From: Pseudomonas californiensis
GTDB taxonomy: Bacteria; Pseudomonadota; Gammaproteobacteria; Pseudomonadales; Pseudomonadaceae
Reading direction: 5' to 3'
Assembly (NCBI RefSeq): GCF_021147775.1
Contig: NZ_JAGTPK010000039.1
Location: forward strand, 1-44,611
DNA: 44,611 bases
Shown here: positions 8,308-17,249 of the stretch, piece after piece
How positions within the stretch are numbered: position 1 is the first letter of the stretch
Layout of the letters: each line of letters starts with the position of its first letter
Translations under genes and position numbers: made by a program
Notes under the pieces: model-generated
Database searches by the model: none
What the model was told of the DNA's origin: nothing
What the model saw: only the letters and a program-made list of their open reading frames with translations

Positions 8308-10949
8308 CAGCGTTTCACCAATCCAGTCAGGCCGCCCGCAATCAGGGCGGCGGTGTCAGCCAGTGCGACAAGCGGATCGAGTCCGGCAGGCACGGCCATA
8401 TAGCGGGGTTCCCAATCAGGCTGGAACTTGTCCTTGAAGCGGCGCAGCCCCTGGAAGTTGTATAGCTGTTCGCCACGGCGAAAGATCATTGATCCCAGTC
8501 GCTGTGTGATAGGGGCGCCCCGTCGTGGCTGCAGCCCCGACAAGGGGACCATGCCCAGGCTGAATCGGGCGTAGCCCTGAGCTTTGTAATGCAGGATCAA
8601 TCCGACCATCATGAATTCCATGGTCAGCTTGGGAGCATCAGGGTGCGAGCGCATCAGGTCCAGGCTTGCCAGTTCAAGGCTGGTGGTTTCAAGCAGGTTG
8701 GCAAATGCGACAGGCTTGCCCTGGAAGTGAACGATGGCGATCCGGAAATACTTGAGGTATTCAGGATTGAAGCGGCCCAGCGAAAAACCTTTTTCACGCA
8801 CGTTTTTGCCGGTCAGCCAAGCGTCCGAGATGACCTTGAGTTCATCGATGGGAGCCTGGCCGGTTTCGTAGATCTCCAGCGACAACCCGTCCCTGCCACC
8901 CCTGTTCCAGGTATAGCGAAGGTCTTTCATTTCCTTGCCTTTCGCTTCGATGTCAAAGCGACGCAAGTCAACCCGGGCTTCTTCACCCAGCTTGATGGCG
9001 GTCAGGCCGATGTCCATGTAGAACGGCAGATTTTCCGCACGGACCTGATAAAACACAGGGCGAGCATGGTGTACGTCGCACAGGTCACGAAATTGCCAGA
9101 TCAGTTCGGCGCGTTGCTGAGTCGGGCCAATCGGGTCATAAAGCGCCACCAGGCTACGGCCACGGTGCGAGTACATCAGAAAGGCATTGCCAGCAGGGTG
9201 GAAAAGAATGGCCTTGTCGCCGGTCAGCACGAGTCCGCCGTCGGGTTGGCTGGAGGCCTTGAGAATCTCGGCGGCCTTGTCGAGGTCGGCGGCGTCCGGC
9301 AACTTGATCACGGGACGGGCCGTGCGCAGCAGCCAGGTCAGCGACACAACTACCAGCAGAACAGCGCTGCCCAGCGCCGAGCGCAGTCCGCGCGGGGCGT
9401 CGGCGTCCAGTGTGAACTGCCACCAGAGCTGATGGCTGTAGGGCACGTCCTGATAGGCGAACAACAGCAGCCAGATCGACGCACCTACAACGCACACGCT
9501 GGCGATCAGGTAGAGCGGCGAGAAGGGCAGTTCGAGCAGGCGACTGGGGCGATAGAACGAACGTCGGAAGGTCATCAACAGGCAGGCGGTCAGCAGCAGC
9601 AGGCTGGCCTCCTCCCAATCGAAGCCTTTGAGCATCGACAGCACAGCGCCGACCAGCAGCAGAATCACCGTCAGCACCCACGCAGCGGAGAGCCTTCGAC
9701 GCAGGCCCTGAGCAAGCAACAGGCAAAGCACACCGACCAGGCTGGCGCCAAAATGCGAAGCGTCAATCAGTCGATGAGGAATCATGAAGCCGACGTTTTC
9801 AAGTCGGGTGTCAATTTCAGGGGTGGCACCAGAGAAGAGCAGCACCACCCCCGACAAGAAAACCAGGAGGGCCAGAATTGGCGCTGCCAACCCGGATGCA
9901 ACGCGCATGGCTTGTCGTGTCGGCAGCAAGCGCTGCGCTTCGGTGAACAGTAGCGTGAGGCACGCCAGCAGCAGCGGCAGCACTACATAGATCAAACGGT
10001 ACAGCAACAAGGCAGCTGCCAGTGGGGCCGCACCCAGCTCGTTGGCGAACGCGGCGAGAAGTATCGCCTCGAAAACACCGACACCGCCGGGTACATGACT
10101 GAGTACGCCTGCAGCCAGTGCCAGCAGATAAATAAGCATGAAGGCGCCCAGCGGCGGCGCCTGGGGCAGCAACAGATAAAGCACCAGTGCGGCAGCAGCG
10201 ACGTCCAGTGCTGTGATAACCAGCTGAATCAGGGTCAGGCGCAGATCAGGAAGGCGCAGGGTGCGACGACCCAGGCGTACCAGAATGTTGTGCGGGATGT
10301 CCTGCTCTGGCAGACGTCGGCGATAAATTGCAACCGCCAGCAGAATGCTGCCTACCAGGACCGTAGTGGCAATTACGGCCAATACTTCAACCGGCAGCTT
10401 CAGGGCCAGCGATGCACCTGAGAGATTGCTCAGCGTTGCCAGCGCGGCCAGCGGCGGCAGTGCGCAGCCCAGCGAGAGGCTGGCGAACACCGTCATACGG
10501 GCGATTTCAATCGCGCCGATGCCGTGTCTGGAATACAGACGATAGCGCACCGATCCGCCCGACAGCATCGAAAGCCCGACAGCATTACCGATCGCAAAGG
10601 AGGTGAAACCTCCCAGAATCAGCGTCTTGGTGGGCAGGTCAACGTTGGCATAACGGCTGGCTGACAGTTCATAACCCATCAGGATCACATAGCCGATCAC
10701 TGCCGCCAGTAACGCTCCGCCCAGTGAGGGCAGGGGTACGGCGAACAAGGAGTCGTGCAATGCATACCAGTCCATCTCGATAAGCATGTGACGACAGGCA
10801 ATCAGGGCCAGGCCGAACAACAGCAGCATCACCGCAAGGCCGATTGGCTGACGATACTTGCTCAGCAGCTCGCGCCAATGCAGGCGCGCAGGTTTGCCAG
10901 GTTGGTCTGCATTCACGGTTTCATTGGAATCTGACGTGTTATCGCGCAT
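8307..10949 (-). CDS. mprF: Bifunctional lysylphosphatidylglycerol flippase/synthetase MprF
   Basis: 880 residues. The N-terminal about 500 residues hold many membrane segments (flippase domain; LSMLSGGSVRYRLYSRHGIG and HVPGGVGVFEAILLAA are typical). The C-terminal cytosolic half is the DUF2156 GNAT-type aminoacyl transferase, with LTGDKAILFHPAGNAFLMYS, RSLVALYDPIGP and a C-terminal LRRFKDKFQPDWEPRYMA. It transfers lysine from Lys-tRNA to phosphatidylglycerol and flips the product, lowering surface negative charge and giving resistance to cationic peptides. Start set at ATG 10949, with AAGGAG 6 nt upstream; a TTG one codon earlier is less likely. First gene of the mprF-acvB operon. Confidence 0.95.
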   Translation of the reverse strand: MRDNTSDSNETVNADQPGKPARLHWRELLSKYRQPIGLAVMLLLFGLALIACRHMLIEMDWYALHDSLFAVPLPSLGGALLAAVIGYVILMGYELSASRYANVDLPTKTLILGGFTSFAIGNAVGLSMLSGGSVRYRLYSRHGIGAIEIARMTVFASLSLGCALPPLAALATLSNLSGASLALKLPVEVLAVIATTVLVGSILLAVAIYRRRLPEQDIPHNILVRLGRRTLRLPDLRLTLIQLVITALDVAAAALVLYLLLPQAPPLGAFMLIYLLALAAGVLSHVPGGVGVFEAILLAAFANELGAAPLAAALLLYRLIYVVLPLLLACLTLLFTEAQRLLPTRQAMRVASGLAAPILALLVFLSGVVLLFSGATPEIDTRLENVGFMIPHRLIDASHFGASLVGVLCLLLAQGLRRRLSAAWVLTVILLLVGAVLSMLKGFDWEEASLLLLTACLLMTFRRSFYRPSRLLELPFSPLYLIASVCVVGASIWLLLFAYQDVPYSHQLWWQFTLDADAPRGLRSALGSAVLLVVVSLTWLLRTARPVIKLPDAADLDKAAEILKASSQPDGGLVLTGDKAILFHPAGNAFLMYSHRGRSLVALYDPIGPTQQRAELIWQFRDLCDVHHARPVFYQVRAENLPFYMDIGLTAIKLGEEARVDLRRFDIEAKGKEMKDLRYTWNRGGRDGLSLEIYETGQAPIDELKVISDAWLTGKNVREKGFSLGRFNPEYLKYFRIAIVHFQGKPVAFANLLETTSLELASLDLMRSHPDAPKLTMEFMMVGLILHYKAQGYARFSLGMVPLSGLQPRRGAPITQRLGSMIFRRGEQLYNFQGLRRFKDKFQPDWEPRYMAVPAGLDPLVALADTAALIAGGLTGLVKR

Positions 10950-11259
10950 CAATCACTCCTTGGATCGTGCGCGACAGGATGGAGGTATACAGCCAAGTTA
11001 CCAATCCCTACGCAAAAAATATTTCAGGATGTTAGCGCGTCAACGTCTAACGAGCGAATAGCGAATGGAGCAGGGTGATGCTGTTCAGCTGTGATTCAGG
11101 TGAAATTCAGCTTAGTCATAAGCCTATCGGCCGAGCAGCTTAAAACTGTCGTAAAAGGAAACAATACGTTACATGCGTGATGAAAGGATGTCAGAGAGTG
11201 AACTAAATAGCCTTTTCTGTCAGGTGGTTAGCGCTGATCAGGCAGTTATTTCTGTCAGA
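10950..11259. other. Intergenic region upstream of mprF
   Basis: About 310 bp between the mprF start and the tRNA block. It must contain the mprF promoter. No gene recognised. Confidence 0.5.
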
Positions 11260-11262
11260 CAC

Positions 11263-11294
11263 AAAAAAGGCCACTCTTTCGAGCAGCCTTTTTT
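11263..11294 (-). terminator. Terminator of tRNA-fMet copy 1
   Basis: On the minus strand AAAAAAGGC and GCCTTTTTT arms flank a CTC/GAG-paired hairpin with loop GAAA, 7 nt after the tRNA CCA end. Confidence 0.85.
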
Positions 11295-11300
11295 GATGTT

Positions 11301-11377
<77 letters not shown>

Positions 11378-11390
11378 TCTGTGTGGCGGC

Positions 11391-11418
11391 ATTCTACAGC
11401 CGAACGAAGAAGTGTCAA
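11391..11418 (-). promoter_or_regulatory. Sigma-70 promoter of tRNA-fMet copy 1
   Basis: Minus-strand TTGACA (11413-11418), 16-bp spacer, TAGAAT (11391-11396), about 13 bp before the tRNA. The -35 lies outside the duplicated block. Confidence 0.85.
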
Positions 11419-11543
11419 CCCTTAATGCAGAAAACCGACAAATTAGTAGGTTGGCAGGTCATTGGTGGTTTAAGTGGGCGCCATGCAACGCTTTTGTTCC
11501 CTGGCGGATTCAGTCTGGTCGAGATGCCTTTTCATACGCGCAC

Positions 11544-11575
11544 AAAAAAGGCCACTCTTTCGAGTAGCCTTTTTT
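11544..11575 (-). terminator. Terminator of tRNA-fMet copy 2
   Basis: Same hairpin as at 11263-11294 with a single base change. Confidence 0.85.
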
Positions 11576-11581
11576 GATGTT

Positions 11582-11658
<77 letters not shown>

Positions 11659-11671
11659 TCTGTGTGGCGGC

Positions 11672-11699
11672 ATTCTACAGAGAGTAGCGGGCGTGTCAA
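11672..11699 (-). promoter_or_regulatory. Sigma-70 promoter of tRNA-fMet copy 2
   Basis: Minus-strand TTGACA (11694-11699), 16-bp spacer, TAGAAT (11672-11677). Each tRNA copy thus has its own promoter and terminator. Confidence 0.85.
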
Positions 11700-11917
11700 C
11701 GATTAGTTTTAAAAAAATGCTTCTCCTTCAATTGGTTAGCGAAGCGCTCAATACGCATTCAGGTGTTTGGGGCCGCGTGGGCAGGGCGTGAGCGTTGTTT
11801 GCCTGGCCCACGAGGTGAGCGGGCTGGCATTTCATCGCGGACTTGCAGGATGAGGCGTGTCACTTTTCGATACCGGTGAGATACTGCGCAGCCACAGCTT
11901 TCAAATTTCAGCAGGTC

Positions 11918-12979
11918 ATGACGCAACGCAAAATCATCCACATCGACTGTGATTGCTTTTATGCAGCCATCGAAATGCGTGACGACCCCAGTCTGGCGGC
12001 CAAGCCACTGGCAGTCGGCGGCTCGGCGGAGAGGCGAGGGGTGATTGCGACCTGTAATTATGAGGCCAGGGCATTCGGGGTTCGCTCTGCCATGTCTTCG
12101 CGTCATGCACTGAAGCTTTGCCCTGATCTGACCATCGTGAAGCCGCGCATGGATGCTTATAAAGAAGCATCGCGGGAAATCCACACCATCTTTCGTGATT
12201 ACACCGACCTGATCGAGCCGCTTTCGCTTGATGAGGCCTTTCTCGACGTTTCCGACGCCAGTCACTTTTCGGGCAGCGCGACGCGTATCGCTCAGGACAT
12301 TCGGCGCAGGGTCTCGAATCAGTTGCATATCACTGTTTCAGCGGGAGTCGCGCCCAACAAATTCCTCGCCAAAATCGCCAGCGACTGGAAAAAGCCCAAC
12401 GGGCTGTTCGTCATTACGCCTGATCAGGTCGAAGATTTCGTGGCTTCGCTGCCTGTGAACAAATTGCATGGTGTTGGCAAAGTTACCGCTGACAAGCTGG
12501 GACGTCTGGGGATTGTCGATTGCGCCGATTTGCGCAGCCGCAACAAGTTGTCGTTGGTAAGAGAGTTCGGGAGCTTCGGCGAGCGGCTTTGGAGCCTTGC
12601 ACACGGGATCGATGATCGTCCCGTCCAGAATGACAGCAGGCGCCAGTCGGTCAGTGTCGAAAACACTTACGATACGGACTTGCCTGATTTGGCCAGCTGT
12701 CTGGCAAAGCTGCCCGCTTTATTGGAAACGTTGACCAATCGCATGGCGCGCATGGAGGGGCAGTACAAACCCGGCAAGCCATTCGTGAAGGTGAAGTTTC
12801 ACGACTTTACGCAGACCACGCTTGAACAGACCGGGGCTGGTCGTGACCTTGGCAGTTATGAGCAATTGCTGGCTCAGGCTTTTGCGCGGGGAAGCAAGCC
12901 GGTCCGACTCTTGGGCGTAGGTGTGCGCCTGCATGACATGCGCGCAGCCCATGAGCAACTGGAGCTGTTCAACCGATGA
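11918..12979 (+). CDS. dinB: DNA polymerase IV
   Basis: A Y-family translesion polymerase, 353 residues from ATG 11918 (MTQRKIIHIDCDCFYAAIEM); the frame extends upstream but homology starts here. Catalytic motifs: HIDCDCFYAAIE (metal-binding Asp), the CNYEARAFGVRSAM finger, SLDEAFLDVS (Asp-Glu pair), the helix-hairpin-helix region NKLHGVGKVTADKLGRLG, and a little-finger domain. Length fits DinB (about 350). No CTG-N10-CAG LexA box was seen just upstream, although one may lie elsewhere. Confidence 0.97.
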   Translation: MTQRKIIHIDCDCFYAAIEMRDDPSLAAKPLAVGGSAERRGVIATCNYEARAFGVRSAMSSRHALKLCPDLTIVKPRMDAYKEASREIHTIFRDYTDLIEPLSLDEAFLDVSDASHFSGSATRIAQDIRRRVSNQLHITVSAGVAPNKFLAKIASDWKKPNGLFVITPDQVEDFVASLPVNKLHGVGKVTADKLGRLGIVDCADLRSRNKLSLVREFGSFGERLWSLAHGIDDRPVQNDSRRQSVSVENTYDTDLPDLASCLAKLPALLETLTNRMARMEGQYKPGKPFVKVKFHDFTQTTLEQTGAGRDLGSYEQLLAQAFARGSKPVRLLGVGVRLHDMRAAHEQLELFNR

Positions 12980-13015
12980 GTCGCAGGCTCCGCAGCATTG
13001 CGGAGCGTTTAACCT

Positions 13016-13972
13016 TCAAGGCGCCTCTGCAGGTACTGCAACCAGACGGCCAGCGTCCTTGGCGAGCGATTTCAGAAATTCGTTTTGCAGTTGCGGATCG
13101 TTGCGCGTCAGTTCGATCAGGCTCTGTTCCAGTTCGCTGGCTTCTTCTTCGAGACCCATGTCTGAAAGACGCTTGACCCGATGAACCCACTGACTGACCT
13201 CGTCGTCTTCCAGGTCGTCATAAATCAAGGCGTGCGCTTCAAGCAGCTTGCCTCGCAACGAATGACTGATCGGCAGGCTGGTGTTGGCGTGCGCGTTGTC
13301 CTGCTCGTCTTCGACATTGATATACAGGCGGGTGACGCGACTGAGATCCTGCTCGGCGAACGGGCTGTCCAGCAGATTGAGCCTCAGTACGCCATTGCGA
13401 TCGGTGCTCAACTCGTGCGTTTCCGCGCCGGCCTTTACCATCACCGAGCGCTCGTTCCAGGGCAGAGTAGAGTTTTCGATTCTCTTGTCTTTCTGGACCT
13501 CGTCTATACCGGCGAGATTCTGCTGGGCGCGCCCATGAGAAGGTGCGTTCATGAACGGGTTCAGGCCAGCGACGCCATAGCTGATCAAGTCTTTGGTCAT
13601 GCTTTCTGGAAGGCTGCCCAATGCAAAGACGTTGACCACATTTGCGCCGATGCCTGCCACGACCGCAACAGCGCCCAGCGGGATTTCGTACACTTCGCGC
13701 CAGGGTTGGTAGGGTGTGTAGCGATCGTAATGGCGGGTCACCTCAAAGTCAGTGACCTCGAACGACTTGTGTTCGTGAATCCGTACGCGCCGTTGTGGCA
13801 GCTCAAGTGTCTTGGGCTCACCAATGTCGATCTGTACGGTGTGCTCGAGCAGTTTGCGTTCGACGCGTTCTTCGTGCTCGCTGCGCTGTGACAATTGATT
13901 GGCACAACCGCCAACGAGGAAAGTGCCGCACAGTACGGCACTGCCGAGGCTTAGAGTGCTTCGTTTGAGCAT
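13016..13972 (-). CDS. Putative outer-membrane lipoprotein, unknown function
   Basis: 318 residues from ATG 13972 (MLKRSTLSLGSAVLCGTFLV then GGC). The lipobox LVGGC with Cys about 22 predicts a lipoprotein. The rest is hydrophilic apart from one hydrophobic patch (GAVAVVAGIGANVVNVFALG) that could insert in or touch a membrane. The C-terminus is acidic and helical (ELEQSLIELTRNDPQLQNEF). AAGAG precedes the start. Sits between dinB and proS, convergent with dinB. I do not recognise a characterised family. Confidence 0.85.
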   Translation of the reverse strand: MLKRSTLSLGSAVLCGTFLVGGCANQLSQRSEHEERVERKLLEHTVQIDIGEPKTLELPQRRVRIHEHKSFEVTDFEVTRHYDRYTPYQPWREVYEIPLGAVAVVAGIGANVVNVFALGSLPESMTKDLISYGVAGLNPFMNAPSHGRAQQNLAGIDEVQKDKRIENSTLPWNERSVMVKAGAETHELSTDRNGVLRLNLLDSPFAEQDLSRVTRLYINVEDEQDNAHANTSLPISHSLRGKLLEAHALIYDDLEDDEVSQWVHRVKRLSDMGLEEEASELEQSLIELTRNDPQLQNEFLKSLAKDAGRLVAVPAEAP

Positions 13973-14007
13973 GGGATCTCTTGATGCGGATGGGGCAGGT
14001 GATGAGC

Positions 14008-14032
14008 GGAGCACCGACAATGCCGGTGCTCC
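14008..14032. repeat. Hairpin between proS and the lipoprotein gene
   Basis: GGAGCACCG / CGGTGCTCC, a 9-bp perfect stem with a 7-nt loop. A T-run follows on the plus strand only, so it would not be a canonical terminator for the minus-strand genes on either side. It may stabilise the proS 3' end. Confidence 0.6.
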
Positions 14033-14039
14033 TTTTTAC

Positions 14040-15755
14040 TCAGCGTTTCACTCGGCCCTTGATGAACGAAAGCACATCCGCGACTGCAATGGCTTGAGGT
14101 TGCGATTCGGTACGGCTCTTGTATTCCAGATTGCCTTCGGCAAGGCTGCGGTCGCTGACGACGATGCGATGCGGAATCCCGATCAGCTCCATATCGGCAA
14201 ACTTGATGCCGGGGCTGGTCTTTTTGTCGCGATCATCGAGAAGCACCTCAAAGCCAGCCGCCTTCAGCTCGGCATACAGCTTGTCGGTGGCTTCACGAAC
14301 GGCATCCGTTTCATAACGCAGCGGAACCAGGGCGATCTGGAAAGGTGCAAGAGTATCGTTCCAGATGATGCCGTTTTCATCGCTGTTTTGCTCGATAGCG
14401 GCTGCAACGACGCGGGAAACGCCGATGCCGTAGCAACCCATTGACAAGTTGACCGGCTTGCCGTTCTCGCCCAGCACCTGACACTTCATCGCTTCGCTGT
14501 ACTTGGTGCCCAGCTGGAAGATATGGCCCACTTCTATGCCGCGCTTGATTTCAAGCGTGCCTTTGCCATCCGGGCTTGGGTCGCCGGCGACGACATTGCG
14601 CAGGTCAGCAATGGCCGGAATCGGCAGATCCCGCTCCCAGTTGACGCCAAAGTAGTGCTTGTCATCAATATTGGCGCCGACGCCGAAGTCGCTCATGAAC
14701 GCGACAGAGCGGTCAATGACGCATGGGAATGGCAGGTTCAGCGGGCCCAGAGAGCCTGCGCCTGCGCCAATCGCGTCACGCAGTTCGGCTTCGGATGCCA
14801 TGACCAGCGGGCTGGCAACCTGCTCCAGTTTGCTGGCCTTGATTTCATTGAGTTCGTGGTCGCCACGAATGATCAAGGCAATCAGCTTGCCTTCTTCTGC
14901 GGCATGCACCACCAGTGTCTTGACCGTTTTTTCGATTGGCAGGCTGTAGCCTTCTACCAGTTGAGCAATGGTCTTGGCATTGGGTGTGTCGACCAGGCGA
15001 AGCTCTTGCGTTGCAGCCGGGCGAACCTTCTCGCGCGGAACAGCTTCGGCCTTCTCGATGTTGGCGGCGTAATCGGAGCCGTCACTGAACACGATATCGT
15101 CTTCGCCGGACTCGGCCAATACGTGGAACTCGTGTGAGCCTGCGCCACCGATGGAGCCGTTGTCAGCCTCGACCGGGCGGAATTTCAGGCCCAGGCGCGT
15201 GAATACATTGCTGTAAGCCAGGTGCATGCGGTCGTAGGTTTCTTGCAGCGAGGCGTGATCGGCATGGAACGAGTAGGCGTCCTTCATGACGAATTCGCGG
15301 CCGCGCATCAGGCCGAAGCGCGGGCGGATCTCGTCGCGGAATTTGGTCTGGATCTGATACATGTTGATCGGCAGCTGTTTATAGCTGTTGAGCTCATTGC
15401 GTGCCAGATCAGTGATCACTTCTTCGTGCGTCGGACCCAGACAGAACTCACGGTTGTGACGGTCTACCAGACGCATCAATTCCGGACCGTATTGTTCCCA
15501 GCGGCCTGACTCCTGCCACAACTCTGCGGGCTGGATGCCAGGCATCAGCACTTCGAGAGCACCGGCGGCGTCCATTTCTTCGCGGACGATGGCTTCAACC
15601 TTGCGCAATACACGCAGGCCCATGGGCAGCCATGTGTACAGGCCGGAGGCCAGTTTGCGGATCATGCCAGCACGCAGCATCAGCTGATGGCTGACCACGA
15701 CCGCATCGGAAGGGGTTTCTTTCTGTGTGGCGAGCAAAAATTGACTGGTGCGCAT
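14040..15755 (-). CDS. proS: Prolyl-tRNA synthetase
   Basis: 571 residues, the bacterial-type ProRS length. Class II motifs: GLYTWLPMGLRVLRKVE near the N-terminus, QTKFRDEIRPRFGLMRGREF (motif 2), the YbaK-like editing insertion (about residues 240-390), and GCYGIGVSRVVAAAIEQN (motif 3), followed by the anticodon-binding domain ending FIKGRVKR. Cytosolic, charges tRNA-Pro. Stand-alone gene followed by the hairpin at 14008-14032. Confidence 0.97.
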   Translation of the reverse strand: MRTSQFLLATQKETPSDAVVVSHQLMLRAGMIRKLASGLYTWLPMGLRVLRKVEAIVREEMDAAGALEVLMPGIQPAELWQESGRWEQYGPELMRLVDRHNREFCLGPTHEEVITDLARNELNSYKQLPINMYQIQTKFRDEIRPRFGLMRGREFVMKDAYSFHADHASLQETYDRMHLAYSNVFTRLGLKFRPVEADNGSIGGAGSHEFHVLAESGEDDIVFSDGSDYAANIEKAEAVPREKVRPAATQELRLVDTPNAKTIAQLVEGYSLPIEKTVKTLVVHAAEEGKLIALIIRGDHELNEIKASKLEQVASPLVMASEAELRDAIGAGAGSLGPLNLPFPCVIDRSVAFMSDFGVGANIDDKHYFGVNWERDLPIPAIADLRNVVAGDPSPDGKGTLEIKRGIEVGHIFQLGTKYSEAMKCQVLGENGKPVNLSMGCYGIGVSRVVAAAIEQNSDENGIIWNDTLAPFQIALVPLRYETDAVREATDKLYAELKAAGFEVLLDDRDKKTSPGIKFADMELIGIPHRIVVSDRSLAEGNLEYKSRTESQPQAIAVADVLSFIKGRVKR

Positions 15756-15874
15756 GGTTGGCCGTTGTCGGTTGCTGTGACTGGAAATGACCTGGCATTG
15801 TACGGCGGTGTGCCGATGACGTACAGGGCGCGTCAGGCATGCAGCCCTCTGGAAGGTGCTTTGCAGCGCGCATG

Positions 15875-15902
15875 AAAAAACCCGGCATGCGCCGGGTTTT
15901 TT
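15875..15902. terminator. Bidirectional terminator after the OprD-family gene
   Basis: AAAAAACCCGGC-atgc-GCCGGGTTTTTT, a perfect stem with T-runs on both strands. It follows the porin gene on the minus strand, 25 bp past its stop, and insulates proS from it. Confidence 0.92.
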
Positions 15903-15926
15903 CTTTTACCGAGTACCGAATCGCGA

Positions 15927-17249
15927 TTACAGAACCGAAATCGGGTAGTCGACGATCAGGCGGAACTCATTGACATCGCCTTCGCCCTGGTCAGCATTGG
16001 CGCGGTGCCATGCTTGACGGATGCGGAAGGAAAGATCTTTGGCCGGGCCTGTTTGAAGCACGTACTTGGCTTCAAGGTTGGTCTCGTGGTGCTCGCCATC
16101 TGCGCCGTACAGGCCAGCGTAAGCGCTACCGCCTGGGGTTTTGGTGCCGTCGATGTCAGTACCCTTGACGTAACGGGTCATGAAACTCAAGCCTGGAACG
16201 CCATAAGGTGCCATGTTCAGGTCGTAGCGAGCCTGATACGATTTTTCGCCCGGACCGTTGAAGTCGGAGTACTGAATCGAGTTGTTCAGGAAGATCGAGT
16301 CGCCACCACGGTTGTTGTCACCAATACCGATGTAGTCGAATGGGGTGTCGCCGTTGACTTTCTGGAAGGCCAGAGTAACGGTGTGAGCAGCCAGGAACGA
16401 GTAGGCAACCGAGCCGGAGAACGCGGTATTGCTGATCGAACCTGCTTTGGCGCTACCTTCATCGACTGTGCGGTAGATGTTGCCGTCGAAAGCCAGCGAC
16501 TGATCGCCGCCCAGTGGCAGTGCGTAGTTCACGTTACCGTAGTACTGGTCCCACACGTCCTCGAGCTTGGCGGCATAGAAGCCGACGCCCAGGCTGTCGG
16601 TGATAGCGTATTTACCGCCAGCGAAATCAGCGCTGTTGGCACGAACGCCAGCGTAGTTGGCGAAGATGCTGCCGCCGTGGCTGGTGTCGTCCTGGCTGGT
16701 GCCGGAGTAGAAGTGACCTGCTTCAACGTCCAGACCTTTGATTTCGCTGCTCTGAAGGCTGATACCGCTGGCCGTCTGAGGCAACAGACGCGAACCGCCG
16801 ACTGCGAATACCGGGCTGGTTGGCTGCATGTCGCCGACTTTCAGCTCAGTCTTGGAGATGCGGAATTTAACAGCGCCGCCAGCTTTGCTTTGGGTGTTTT
16901 CGTTGTTACCGGCCGAATCGGTGATCAGGTTACCCGAACCCGAATACTTGTCAGGACCCCAAAGCTTCACGCCAGCGTAAGCGAACGCTTCAACGCCGAC
17001 GCCGATGGTGCCTTGAGTGTAACCGGTGCTGAAATTGGCCCAGATACCTTGGGTCCAGTCACGATCGTCCTGAGCGCCTGCTTTCTTGTCACGGTTGTAA
17101 TAGTAATTGCGCAATTTCAGGTCAAGAGTGCTGCCTTCAACAAAGCCTTTGGCCTCAGCCTGGTCACTGACGAACGGTGCAGCTGTAGCCAGTTGGGTGC
17201 TGGCTGCAGTAACGGCCAGTGCGATTGCGCTCCACTTCATCACTCTCAT
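15927..17249 (-). CDS. OprD-family outer-membrane porin
   Basis: 440 residues with a signal peptide (MRVMKWSAIALAVTAASTQL, cleavage around ATAAP). Mature start AEAKGFVEGSTLDLKLRNYY and the repeated amphipathic strands are characteristic of the OprD/OprE/OprQ family of 18-stranded substrate-specific channels for amino acids, peptides or aromatic acids. It ends in a strand with a terminal hydrophobic residue (VDYPISVL). AAAGGAG precedes the ATG. Which family member it is, and its substrate, cannot be told here. In P. aeruginosa oprD also lies close to proS. Confidence 0.92.
   Translation of the reverse strand: MRVMKWSAIALAVTAASTQLATAAPFVSDQAEAKGFVEGSTLDLKLRNYYYNRDKKAGAQDDRDWTQGIWANFSTGYTQGTIGVGVEAFAYAGVKLWGPDKYSGSGNLITDSAGNNENTQSKAGGAVKFRISKTELKVGDMQPTSPVFAVGGSRLLPQTASGISLQSSEIKGLDVEAGHFYSGTSQDDTSHGGSIFANYAGVRANSADFAGGKYAITDSLGVGFYAAKLEDVWDQYYGNVNYALPLGGDQSLAFDGNIYRTVDEGSAKAGSISNTAFSGSVAYSFLAAHTVTLAFQKVNGDTPFDYIGIGDNNRGGDSIFLNNSIQYSDFNGPGEKSYQARYDLNMAPYGVPGLSFMTRYVKGTDIDGTKTPGGSAYAGLYGADGEHHETNLEAKYVLQTGPAKDLSFRIRQAWHRANADQGEGDVNEFRLIVDYPISVL

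Noticed and set aside
11843..11918. LexA box upstream of dinB
   Set aside because: Only CTG-N8-CAG is present near the start; the SOS consensus needs CTG-N10-CAG.
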